The notes under the pieces are model-generated. The model was not told where the DNA came from and did no database searches. It was given only the letters and a program-made list of their open reading frames with translations. A stretch of DNA of 5,361 nt, from contig JAGGSL010000089.1 of the NCBI GenBank assembly GCA_021159125.1, forward strand, positions 1 through 5,361. The letters are read 5' to 3'. Below are positions 1-5,361 of the stretch, piece after piece. Both the position numbers and the translations under genes were made by a program. The stretch is from Thermoplasmata archaeon. Its GTDB lineage: Archaea; Thermoplasmatota; E2; UBA202; DSCA01. Positions within the stretch are counted from its first letter, which is position 1, and every line of letters begins with the position of its first letter.

Positions 1-371
1 TATATCTCTCCTTCCTTTCTTATCAACTTTGCATTGCTCATGTCCGCCCTTACAGGCTCAGCAGCAGGAATTATTTTTTTGCCGATATGCATTGTTTGTA
101 TGTTGTCAACTTTCACGTCAATGCTCTCTATTCTGGTTCCAAACGGGAATGTCAGAACTTCTGATTTGTAAGGCATTGAAGGATAGCCGGGGGATGACAA
201 ATTTTGGGTGCCTTTGAAGGTCAGAGAGGCATATTTGCCATCGATTTCTATTTCAGGGGAAGAAAAATTTAACGAGATATGCCTGCTTTCTGTATCGCCG
301 TTTACATATACAGCATTTCCGGCTAAAAACATCATCACTATAAAGAGAGATATGGCAACTTTTCCTGTCAT
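1..371 (-). CDS. Secreted protein with peptidase C25 (gingipain)-like propeptide, N-terminal fragment
   Basis: The open frame runs from ATG at 371 to the left edge without a stop, giving the first 123 residues. Residues 1-25 form a signal peptide: a Lys near the start, a hydrophobic core at about 5-23, and a likely cleavage after VNG. The mature start is beta-rich, and residues 61-85 (PGYPSMPYK, then a strand and FPFGTRIESIDV) followed by IIPAAEPV at 100-107 resemble the pattern at the start of gingipain/C25 propeptides, where a 'PG.P.lP' segment leads into strands and a proline-rich stretch. By family knowledge such proteins are exported cysteine endopeptidases whose N-terminal domain is cleaved off. 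The catalytic His/Cys region is outside the window, so protease activity is inferred; a non-catalytic surface protein with the same N-terminal domain is the main alternative. The gene follows the UPF0058 gene after 72 bases and probably has its own promoter. Confidence 0.6.
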   Translation of the reverse strand, partial: MTGKVAISLFIVMMFLAGNAVYVNGDTESRHISLNFSSPEIEIDGKYASLTFKGTQNLSSPGYPSMPYKSEVLTFPFGTRIESIDVKVDNIQTMHIGKKIIPAAEPVRADMSNAKLIRKEGEI

Positions 372-393
372 TGTAAGGTTAAAAGTATAATCC

Positions 394-402
394 TACTTAA
401 AG
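394..402 (-). promoter_or_regulatory. Candidate TATA box of the C25-like gene
   Basis: On the minus strand CTTTAAGTA sits with its centre about 27 bases before the ATG at 371. That is the archaeal TATA-to-start-site distance, so the transcript could begin at or near the start codon (leaderless). No Shine-Dalgarno-like sequence lies between it and the ATG, which fits. There is no clear BRE upstream of the box, so confidence is modest. Confidence 0.35.
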
Positions 403-443
403 CTATTGATAAACAGGAAATGGGGGCGTTTGCTTCTCCTTTT

Positions 444-713
444 TTATCTTATTCTTGCTTCCATACGTGCCAGCCTCTCTGCCACTCTGCCTGCTCCAGA
501 ATACTTGTCGTGGGAGAATTCGAGCGCTATTCCCTTACCAAGTATAAACACTGCCTTTTTGTGGTCATCCTTTGATTTGTGCACATGGTGGGGCAGCACG
601 CCTAATTTTTCGTACTCTTCGAATGCCTCATTCTGCCTCGAAGATTGCCTCTCCAGCTCATTCTTTATCTGGGCAAATAGGGTATGGAGCTGAATTATTT
701 CCTCCTTTTGCAT
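444..713 (-). CDS. UPF0058 family protein
   Basis: This 89-residue protein matches the small archaeal UPF0058 family over its whole length. Recognisable are the start MQKEEIIQLHTLFAQIKN, the central block EEYEKLGVLPHHVHKSK with the following DDHKKAVFILGK (residues 32-60), and the tail GIALEFS. The family has no firmly established function as far as I know. The conserved His cluster (H42, H43, H45, H51) beside Lys and Asp residues could bind metal or phosphate, but that is inference. There is no signal peptide or membrane segment, so it should be cytoplasmic; the N-terminal third is probably helical. The gene stands alone: 68 bases separate it from the methyltransferase stop and 72 from the next start. 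The length is normal for the family and the ATG agrees with the conserved N-terminus. Confidence 0.85.
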   Translation of the reverse strand: MQKEEIIQLHTLFAQIKNELERQSSRQNEAFEEYEKLGVLPHHVHKSKDDHKKAVFILGKGIALEFSHDKYSGAGRVAERLARMEARIR

Positions 714-732
714 CTCATCCCTTCAGTATACT

Positions 733-761
733 AAATAAATAACTTATTCTTATACTTTTCG
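733..761 (-). promoter_or_regulatory. Candidate promoter of the UPF0058 gene
   Basis: Two overlapping options exist on the minus strand. CGAAAAG followed by TATAAG (749-761) looks like a BRE plus TATA pair and would give a leader of about a dozen bases carrying GGGATGAG just before the ATG at 713. A second AT-rich box, TTATTTATTTAG (731-742), is centred about 25 bases from the ATG and would give a leaderless transcript. Either makes this gene a separate unit from the nreA operon upstream. Confidence 0.4.
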
Positions 762-781
762 TCCGTCTTTTTGATGTTGAG

Positions 782-1393
782 TCAATCAACTTTTTTTCCG
801 ACTGTTAGAACCCCCCATCTGAAGGGTTTTACCTTCTTTTGCCATACCCCAGAAAATGCCTTTTCCATGAATTTTCTGTAGTCATCTACAGAATAAATTT
901 TTTCTTTGGAGGTCAGGAGAGCGTTTGACACCCTGGCAAATATTCCTCCCAACCCTCCCCCGTATATGTCCAGAAGGTAGAACTCGCCACCGTGATTTAG
1001 CACTCTCCTAATTTCGCTCATGCTCTTGTCAATGTTTTTCCACCATGAGAAGGAGACAAAGGCCATAGCGTAGTCAAAATAGTTATCTGGAAATGGGATT
1101 GACTCGCTACTGGCGACAGCATAAAATATGTTCTTGAAGCCATATTTTGAATTCAGTTTCCTTGCTTTTAATATTGCATCTTCTGACAGATCTATTCCAA
1201 CCACTTCTGCATTCTCATATCTCCTTGCAATATGGCGGCATGCCCACCCCATCCCGCATCCAATATCTATAACCCTACTGTCTTCTCTAATAGGTATTTC
1301 ATCCGCCACACTCTTCAAAAATATGGGATGGAGTATGTCAAGTTCTATGCGGGCATCAATCCATGCAAGTTTTGATATAATATTTTTAGACAT
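782..1393 (-). CDS. Class I SAM-dependent methyltransferase
   Basis: This 203-residue protein has the Rossmann-type methyltransferase fold. Motif I is VIDIGCGMGWACRHIA (41-56), binding S-adenosylmethionine. The acidic residue after strand 2 is D68 in VVGIDLS (64-70). The segment ASSESIPFPDNYFDYAMAF (94-112) is the adenine-contact and motif IV region typical of UbiE/Methyltransf_11-like enzymes, and EIRRVLNHGGEFYLLDIY (127-144) is the motif V/VI helix-strand. The substrate cannot be told; the family covers small molecules, lipids, tRNA and proteins. The chosen ATG at 1393 overlaps the TGA of the radical SAM gene by one base (TGATG) and has a strong Shine-Dalgarno seven bases upstream. An in-frame ATG at 1429 would add 12 unconserved-looking residues and a 37-base overlap, so it is less likely. 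It is the last gene of the nreA operon, and its product is likely cytoplasmic. Confidence 0.85.
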   Translation of the reverse strand: MSKNIISKLAWIDARIELDILHPIFLKSVADEIPIREDSRVIDIGCGMGWACRHIARRYENAEVVGIDLSEDAILKARKLNSKYGFKNIFYAVASSESIPFPDNYFDYAMAFVSFSWWKNIDKSMSEIRRVLNHGGEFYLLDIYGGGLGGIFARVSNALLTSKEKIYSVDDYRKFMEKAFSGVWQKKVKPFRWGVLTVGKKVD

Positions 1394-2169
1394 CAAAATG
1401 CCTCCCTCAGGACAATTTTCCCCTTGCATTTATCTCTCATTTCATCAAGTATCTCATAATAATAATTTCCCTTCAGTCTTTCCCTGAAAACTTCCCTTTT
1501 TTTGTCAGGAAGAGCGGAGAGAACGCTTTCAAGAATGCCTTTCTTTAAATGGAGCGAATCAATCATTATCTCCTTTGCTCCTGCATCAATAAATGTTTCA
1601 ACATATCTCCCCACTTCGTCCACCCCTATATCGGGAAACACAGGTCCAAAAAAAATGTAGACATATACGCCCTTCTCGGACAGTTCTCTGACTGCATCAA
1701 GCCTTTTTTTAACTGATGGCGCCCCGGGCTCGAGCAATCTCACATCCTCATCGTTCAGGGAAGTTATGGTGATGCCGACTGCTGCCCTGCTGAATTTTTT
1801 TATGATTTCTATATCCCTGAGCACAAGGTCGGATTTTGTCTGTATGTCTATGGGAAAATCCTTTTTGAGCAATACGAGGAGGCACTTTCTTGTCAGCTCA
1901 TATTCTTTCTCTGCAGGCTGGTAGGCATCTGTCACTGTGGATATGCCCACAATCCCTTTCTTTTTCCTCCGCAGTTCTTTCTGCAGTACAGTGGGAATAT
2001 TTATTTTTGCATAAACCTCGTTCCACTTCTCTCTCTCCACATGAATGACATTTGGCACATAGCAATATTTGCATGCATGTGCGCATCCTGAATAGGGATT
2101 GAGAGAATAATCTAGTCCTGGAAGTTTTGATGGCGTAAGGGCTGTCTTGCACCACTTTTCTTTTGTCAT
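1393..2169 (-). CDS. Radical SAM protein, SPL-like (SplB / COG1533) family
   Basis: This 258-residue protein carries the radical SAM cluster motif CAHACKYC (C29, C33, C36), where three cysteines hold a [4Fe-4S] cluster that cleaves SAM to a 5'-deoxyadenosyl radical. Further COG1533 marks are NPYSGC before the motif, STVTDAYQPAEKEYELTRK (77-95), IDIQTKSDLVLRDIEII (107-123), and TSLNDEDVRLLEPGAPS (136-152) with KKRLDAVREL, then a FFGPVFPDI strand-turn (173-181). The family is named for spore photoproduct lyase, a thymine-dimer repair enzyme, but most archaeal members have no proven function. This one is shorter than Bacillus SPL (about 340 residues) and seems to have Thr78 where SPL has its hydrogen-donor cysteine, so true SPL activity is doubtful. 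The ATG at 2169 overlaps the nreA stop by four bases (ATGA), which suggests coupling and a role linked to NreA. No strong Shine-Dalgarno precedes it. Confidence 0.88.
   Translation of the reverse strand: MTKEKWCKTALTPSKLPGLDYSLNPYSGCAHACKYCYVPNVIHVEREKWNEVYAKINIPTVLQKELRRKKKGIVGISTVTDAYQPAEKEYELTRKCLLVLLKKDFPIDIQTKSDLVLRDIEIIKKFSRAAVGITITSLNDEDVRLLEPGAPSVKKRLDAVRELSEKGVYVYIFFGPVFPDIGVDEVGRYVETFIDAGAKEIMIDSLHLKKGILESVLSALPDKKREVFRERLKGNYYYEILDEMRDKCKGKIVLREAF
1401..1406 (-). promoter_or_regulatory. Shine-Dalgarno site deciding the methyltransferase start
   Basis: GGGAGG on the minus strand lies seven bases before the ATG at 1393, inside the last codons of the radical SAM gene. Its strength and spacing support the 203-residue start over the upstream ATG at 1429. 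The TGATG junction suggests translational coupling to the gene before it. Confidence 0.7.
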
Positions 2170-3461
2170 GGTTCCACAAAATCTTCAATGCGACGCTGAT
2201 GCAATCTATCTTTTATCAACTCGCTGGTTTCAATCCATCTTTTGAGAGGAATGTCCATTGCTCCGGAAATATAAGCCAATGCCTGCTGAAAAGTTTCAAA
2301 TTTGCGGGGCTCCTTCCTGAGGGCATCTCTTACATGCTCTCTCACATTCCATACGCCCACAGGCATTATATAGCCGGGATGTATCTCCCTCAGCACAACA
2401 ACTCCAGCCTGTCTTCTTTCCCTGTTCAATGCCTCTGCTGTCGCAAGCCGTGCCGCATAATAACATCCGCCTATCGTTGCATATGTACTCCTTCCCTTGT
2501 AAAATTCGTGGTCGCCGAAAATTACAATCTGCCTTTTTGATGGATTCCACGTGGTGTTGGGATACCATGCTTCTATTAATTCATATTGCCAGGCAGAGGG
2601 GTACATGAGCACAAGCCACCTGTTATCAAGGCTTTGCGTTTCATAAATCCTGTACTCGTTTATGAAAGGATATTCCTTCACCTTCTTTTTTATCTCGTTT
2701 CCTATTGTTGAGTCAACAGCAGTGATACTCCATCTTGTTGGCACGAATTTTCTTCTTTCTTCCACTCCAAATGCACCGACAGAAAAAGCTTTTTGAATTC
2801 TTGAGATGAGAACCCCTCTCTTGTACAGCTCGATTAGCGCATCTTTTGCCTTTAAGTCGCCGTCGTAATACGCCTTTTCTATGCGGGGCTCAACCTTCGG
2901 ATTTTCAAGCCAGACCTTTTTTATCGGAGCAGATGGTCCATGCGGCTGGACTTCATCATATAAGGCTATATTCCCACGGGGCTTTTTTTCGAATATGACC
3001 TCCATGTCGACAGGGCGTGCCGCAAGTGCAATTTCCCTCGTAAATTCTACGATTTTGCCGGAAAAATTGCGTATGGAGGTGCGGTATTTTCCCCTGACAA
3101 GTTTCATTCTGAAATCGACGATATCATCAATTTTTCTTCCAACCCATTGCTCCGGCGTGTCTATGAAGGCGGTATCGCCCCTGATCGGAGGCAGCATGGG
3201 GCCTATGTTCACTTTTGGGTAACCCTCCCTTCCGACAAATACTGACGGGGGAGTGGAACCGTGCAGCGATGTGGAGTCGATAAGGGGCTTTGTTTTTACG
3301 CTTGAGTAAAATTTTACAAGGATGGGGCATCTTTCCTTTCCACACAGCAGTTTTGTTCCCCTACACTGGAGGCACAGGGAAGAGGCACCTTTTGAAGTTT
3401 CGTCAAAGATTGCCCTACCTGATTCATTGACATCTATAAATTTACGGGGGGCAGTCTTCAT
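2166..3461 (-). CDS. nreA: Archaeal DNA repair protein NreA
   Basis: This 431-residue protein matches the archaeal Nre family (N-terminal Nre_N and C-terminal Nre_C domains) end to end. A zinc-finger-like set C30-x2-C33-x6-C40-x4-C45 (start CLQCRGTKLLCGKERCP) lies near the N-terminus. Then come PLIDSTSLHGSTPPSVFVGR, YPKVNIGPMLPP (81-92), the block ending DFRMKLVRGK (117-126), KFVPTRWSITAVDSTIG, and, in the second domain, IFGDHEFYKGRSTYATIGG and REIHPGYIMPVGVWNVRE. The protein ends in QRRIEDFV, a PCNA-interacting (PIP) box. In Haloferax volcanii, NreA is reported to act in DNA-damage repair together with PCNA; its chemistry is not established. It heads a three-gene operon with an SPL-like radical SAM protein and a methyltransferase. 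The length is usual for the family. The ATG at 3461 follows a TATA-like box by about 25 bases; an out-of-frame ATG lies four bases upstream. Confidence 0.93.
   Translation of the reverse strand: MKTAPRKFIDVNESGRAIFDETSKGASSLCLQCRGTKLLCGKERCPILVKFYSSVKTKPLIDSTSLHGSTPPSVFVGREGYPKVNIGPMLPPIRGDTAFIDTPEQWVGRKIDDIVDFRMKLVRGKYRTSIRNFSGKIVEFTREIALAARPVDMEVIFEKKPRGNIALYDEVQPHGPSAPIKKVWLENPKVEPRIEKAYYDGDLKAKDALIELYKRGVLISRIQKAFSVGAFGVEERRKFVPTRWSITAVDSTIGNEIKKKVKEYPFINEYRIYETQSLDNRWLVLMYPSAWQYELIEAWYPNTTWNPSKRQIVIFGDHEFYKGRSTYATIGGCYYAARLATAEALNRERRQAGVVVLREIHPGYIMPVGVWNVREHVRDALRKEPRKFETFQQALAYISGAMDIPLKRWIETSELIKDRLHQRRIEDFVEP
2175..2198 (-). other. C-terminal PIP box of NreA
   Basis: Residues 422-429 of NreA read QRRIEDFV, fitting the PCNA-interacting pattern Q-x-x-(I/L/M)-x-x-(aromatic)-(aromatic) except that the last position is Val. 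It sits two residues from the C-terminus, the usual place in archaeal PCNA clients and the place known for NreA. It should dock NreA on the sliding clamp at replication or repair sites. Confidence 0.7.
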
Positions 3462-3480
3462 TCATTTAACAATGCTGCAT

Positions 3481-3496
3481 TATTAAAAAGATTTTT
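3481..3496 (-). promoter_or_regulatory. Candidate promoter of the nreA operon
   Basis: On the minus strand CAAAAAT (BRE-like) precedes CTTTTTAATA (TATA-like, 3481-3490), centred about 25 bases from the ATG at 3461. That spacing puts the start site at or next to the start codon, so the operon message could be leaderless; no Shine-Dalgarno is seen before the nreA ATG. Confidence 0.45.
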
Positions 3497-3521
3497 GCCC
3501 CTCTGAGAGCGGTTTAAAAAA
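3485..3521 (-). terminator. Possible terminator after the thioredoxin/CcdA gene
   Basis: Just after the stop at 3535 the minus strand has a T6 run (3516-3521), then a small imperfect hairpin (3498-3512, six positions with one mismatch, three-base loop), then a T5 run (3485-3489). Archaeal RNA polymerase can stop at oligo-T tracts. The second T run overlaps the proposed nreA TATA box, so the two roles cannot be separated by eye. Confidence 0.3.
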
Positions 3522-3534
3522 TTTTTCATTCACT

Positions 3535-5304
3535 TCACATAATGTAGAGGAGCATATAGATTCCCACAACGGCAAGTATGAGGGCTGTCATAAGCTTCAC
3601 TGTCCCGTGTCCTCTTTTTTGCATCTCCCCAAGTTTTTCTGATGAATATCCCTTATAAAACAGGGCGAGTATTGCAAGAAGAGGAAGGATAAACATTGTG
3701 TTATACAAAATTAGATAGCCGAAAGCGATCATTTTTAGAGGAGAAGAACTCTTTATCACGGCCATTATTGGAAAGAGCACCTGGCCTGTGCATACAAATT
3801 CAAGCATCGAGATGCCAAGTCCCGTGGCAAAAGCGATAACAGACAGCAGGGCGATGCCCCTATCTTCAGTCAGGATTTTTATTAGTCTGCCTCTCCTCCT
3901 TTTCAAAAATTTTGGTAGCTGAAGCAATGTTTTTTCTTCCTTTTCTATTCTGAAATAGTCCCAGACGTTGAAAGCAGCAAGTATCAATGCAAATACTCCG
4001 GCGAATACATATATGTACTTCGAAATCGCCCCGATTTTATCAATCCCGTAATAAAACTCCATCAACCCGACTCCTATCAGCAAGTACCCGAAAAATACAC
4101 CCATAGAAAATAGCAGGCCTATTGAGAGAAGCGTCTTTTTGCTGTGCCTGACTTTCTCCATATAGGCCACAAAAAATATCAGTGTGGCAAATGCACAGGG
4201 ATTTACGCCGTCTACAAGCCCGCCTGCCATGACAGTAAGAACGGTGAAGCCCTTCAGTGTCTTTTCGGCATTTCCTTCCTCTGACGGATTGGGGCACGGA
4301 AGCCCTGTATCAACATATTTTTTTATTTCCTGCTCGAGTTCGTCAAACTGAGATAGCTTGTAGTAATACTTATCGCCGATAAATATTGCAAAAGAACCCA
4401 TTTCTTCATCAGAAATATTGAACGCATCATAATATTTGAAAAGCATGTCGCTTCCTTCAGGAGATAAGGTGCTATATTCCTGTATGTTGATGGGGTATCT
4501 TGAATTCATACCTTCCAGTTTATCTTTTGCTTCCGTGCATTCATGGCATAAAGGGTTGTAAAAAAAGACTATGCATATGCCCTTCCATTCCGGGCATTGC
4601 ACGCCCGTCAGCTCAAACTTTTTGCCTTCCTCCACAGCCCTGCTTATATTTTTGTCGTCCATATGAAATGAGGCATTTCCAACAAACACTGCCGGCAAAC
4701 TTACATTTTCATTGGTGAGTTCGCATATATTCTCAAAGTTATCCATGTTTATGCCAAGAGATGTGTTGAGTTCGTCTATTTTTACATAGGTAATATTTTC
4801 TTCAAATGCTTCTTTAAATTTTGATGCTTCCAGCGACTCATTTTCATTTGAGAAATTATAGAACTGAAGTATGCACACTTCCCTCGGGAACACTATTTTG
4901 CTTCCATCTTTTACAGGAGATTCAACGCCCCCGATATCTTCATACTCCTGTATGGTTTTCTTGAATTCATTGACCGTTTCGTTTATATTTCCTTCTTCGA
5001 CCTCAAAATGATACCATTTATTCCCGATAAAAGCAGTGGGGATGGCATGGTCAGCATGGTATTTTTCGCATATGTCATCGTACAGTGAGTAGTATTCATT
5101 TACGTCATATCTCTCAATTTTCACAAAAGAAAAATTTTCCTCAATGGATTTAATGAGCGGCTCTGCCTCTACGCAAGTCCTGCAATCAGCTGCATAAAAG
5201 TATGCCACATGAACCTCACCCCCTGATGCGCTTGCTGTGGGGAAAAGCGGCATCATCCCTGCTATAAATATGAGAAGCATAACAAGTGCGAGTTTTTTCA
5301 TCAT
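3535..5304 (-). CDS. Exported triple-thioredoxin/CcdA (DsbD-like) membrane redox protein
   Basis: This 589-residue protein starts with a signal peptide (MMKK, hydrophobic core 5-20, likely cleavage near SAS at 25-27). Three thioredoxin/glutaredoxin-like domains follow. Domain 1 (about 31-125) has C41-R-T-C44 and a cis-Pro loop at IPTAFIG (P89). Domain 2 (about 142-235) keeps the fold signature LPAVFVG (P204) but has no CxxC. Domain 3 (about 243-335) has C253-H-E-C256, with Phe305 where cis-Pro is expected. From about 353 there are six hydrophobic segments (353-382, 391-413, 429-450, 483-516, 523-549, 569-588) of the CcdA/DsbD type, with the paired cysteines in DGVNPCAFATL (C370) and EFVCTGQVLFP (C505). 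The family passes electrons from cytoplasmic thioredoxin across the membrane to outside thiols. It may serve cytochrome maturation, disulfide repair or exported cysteine enzymes; the context does not decide. A second ATG at 5301 is equally usable and better spaced from the Shine-Dalgarno. Confidence 0.88.
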   Translation of the reverse strand: MMKKLALVMLLIFIAGMMPLFPTASASGGEVHVAYFYAADCRTCVEAEPLIKSIEENFSFVKIERYDVNEYYSLYDDICEKYHADHAIPTAFIGNKWYHFEVEEGNINETVNEFKKTIQEYEDIGGVESPVKDGSKIVFPREVCILQFYNFSNENESLEASKFKEAFEENITYVKIDELNTSLGINMDNFENICELTNENVSLPAVFVGNASFHMDDKNISRAVEEGKKFELTGVQCPEWKGICIVFFYNPLCHECTEAKDKLEGMNSRYPINIQEYSTLSPEGSDMLFKYYDAFNISDEEMGSFAIFIGDKYYYKLSQFDELEQEIKKYVDTGLPCPNPSEEGNAEKTLKGFTVLTVMAGGLVDGVNPCAFATLIFFVAYMEKVRHSKKTLLSIGLLFSMGVFFGYLLIGVGLMEFYYGIDKIGAISKYIYVFAGVFALILAAFNVWDYFRIEKEEKTLLQLPKFLKRRRGRLIKILTEDRGIALLSVIAFATGLGISMLEFVCTGQVLFPIMAVIKSSSPLKMIAFGYLILYNTMFILPLLAILALFYKGYSSEKLGEMQKRGHGTVKLMTALILAVVGIYMLLYIM

Positions 5305-5310
5305 CTCCTC
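5305..5310 (-). promoter_or_regulatory. Shine-Dalgarno-like GAGGAG before the redox gene
   Basis: GAGGAG directly abuts the first ATG (5304) and is three bases from the second (5301). Normal spacing is longer, so the second ATG (588 residues) is slightly favoured. The choice changes only one residue of the signal peptide. Confidence 0.5.
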
Positions 5311-5321
5311 ATGTCATTTTT

Positions 5322-5348
5322 CTATAAAAATTTACCCACACATTTAAA
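5322..5348 (-). promoter_or_regulatory. Candidate promoter of the thioredoxin/CcdA gene
   Basis: Two boxes lie on the minus strand. TTTAAATG (5341-5348), preceded by the BRE-like GAAAAA, predicts a start site near 5320 and a leader of about 16 bases that includes GAGGAG. TTTTTATAG (5322-5330) predicts a start at or just inside the start codon. The first is favoured because the leader then contains the ribosome binding site. Confidence 0.4.
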
Positions 5349-5361
5349 TTTTTCAATTCCA

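Noticed and set aside
29..390. Two plus-strand open frames of about 60 codons
   Set aside because: They lie antisense to the C25-like fragment, which has a signal peptide and a recognisable propeptide pattern. Their translations are Cys- and Phe-rich or start in mid-gene, with no family resemblance.
406..693. Plus-strand open frame of 95 codons
   Set aside because: It is the antisense shadow of the UPF0058 gene, which matches its family along its whole length.
1394..1429. Twelve-residue N-terminal extension of the methyltransferase from ATG 1429
   Set aside because: It would overlap the radical SAM gene by 37 bases, lacks the well-placed Shine-Dalgarno, and adds residues (MQGENCPEGGIL) unlike a methyltransferase N-terminus.
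1128..1487. Plus-strand open frame of 119 codons
   Set aside because: It crosses the junction of the methyltransferase and radical SAM genes on the opposite strand, both with clear motifs. Its translation has no recognisable domain.
2163..3222. Plus-strand open frames opposite nreA (2163-2540 and 2881-3222)
   Set aside because: They are shadows of nreA, whose protein is conserved throughout. They show no promoter, ribosome site or domain of their own.
3497..3512. Short palindrome-like sequence as an operator
   Set aside because: The stem is only five paired positions with a mismatch and a three-base loop. It is better explained as chance or as part of a weak terminator, and no regulator gene is nearby.

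Overview
The window reads as a piece of a euryarchaeal genome. UPF0058 and NreA are archaeal families, the intergenic gaps are short and AT-rich with TATA/BRE-like elements, and start codons lie close to those elements. A secreted protein with a gingipain-like (peptidase C25) propeptide next to an exported thioredoxin/CcdA fusion suggests a protein-degrading Thermoplasmatota-type lineage, for example a sediment or DHVE2-like group. That placement is inference only.

All five genes are on the minus strand, so transcription runs from right to left. From the right: (1) 3535-5304, an exported membrane redox protein with three thioredoxin-like domains fused to a CcdA/DsbD-type six-helix domain; (2) 2166-3461, NreA, the archaeal PCNA-interacting DNA repair protein; (3) 1393-2169, a radical SAM protein of the spore-photoproduct-lyase-like (SplB, COG1533) group; (4) 782-1393, a class I SAM-dependent methyltransferase; (5) 444-713, a UPF0058 protein; (6) 1-371, the N-terminal part of a secreted C25-peptidase-like protein that runs off the left edge.

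Genes 2-4 form a tight operon: nreA overlaps the radical SAM gene by 4 bases (ATGA), and the radical SAM gene overlaps the methyltransferase gene by 1 base (TGATG). The flanking genes have their own short upstream regions with candidate TATA boxes and look like separate transcription units. Every intergenic gap is under 75 bases; I see no RNA genes, mobile elements, CRISPR arrays or long repeats.

The most interesting points are the nreA / SPL-like radical SAM / methyltransferase operon, in which the SPL-like enzyme appears to lack the catalytic cysteine of true spore photoproduct lyase, and the triple-thioredoxin/CcdA fusion, whose middle domain has no CxxC and is dense in N-glycosylation sequons. 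The redox protein could plausibly keep exported cysteine peptidases active.
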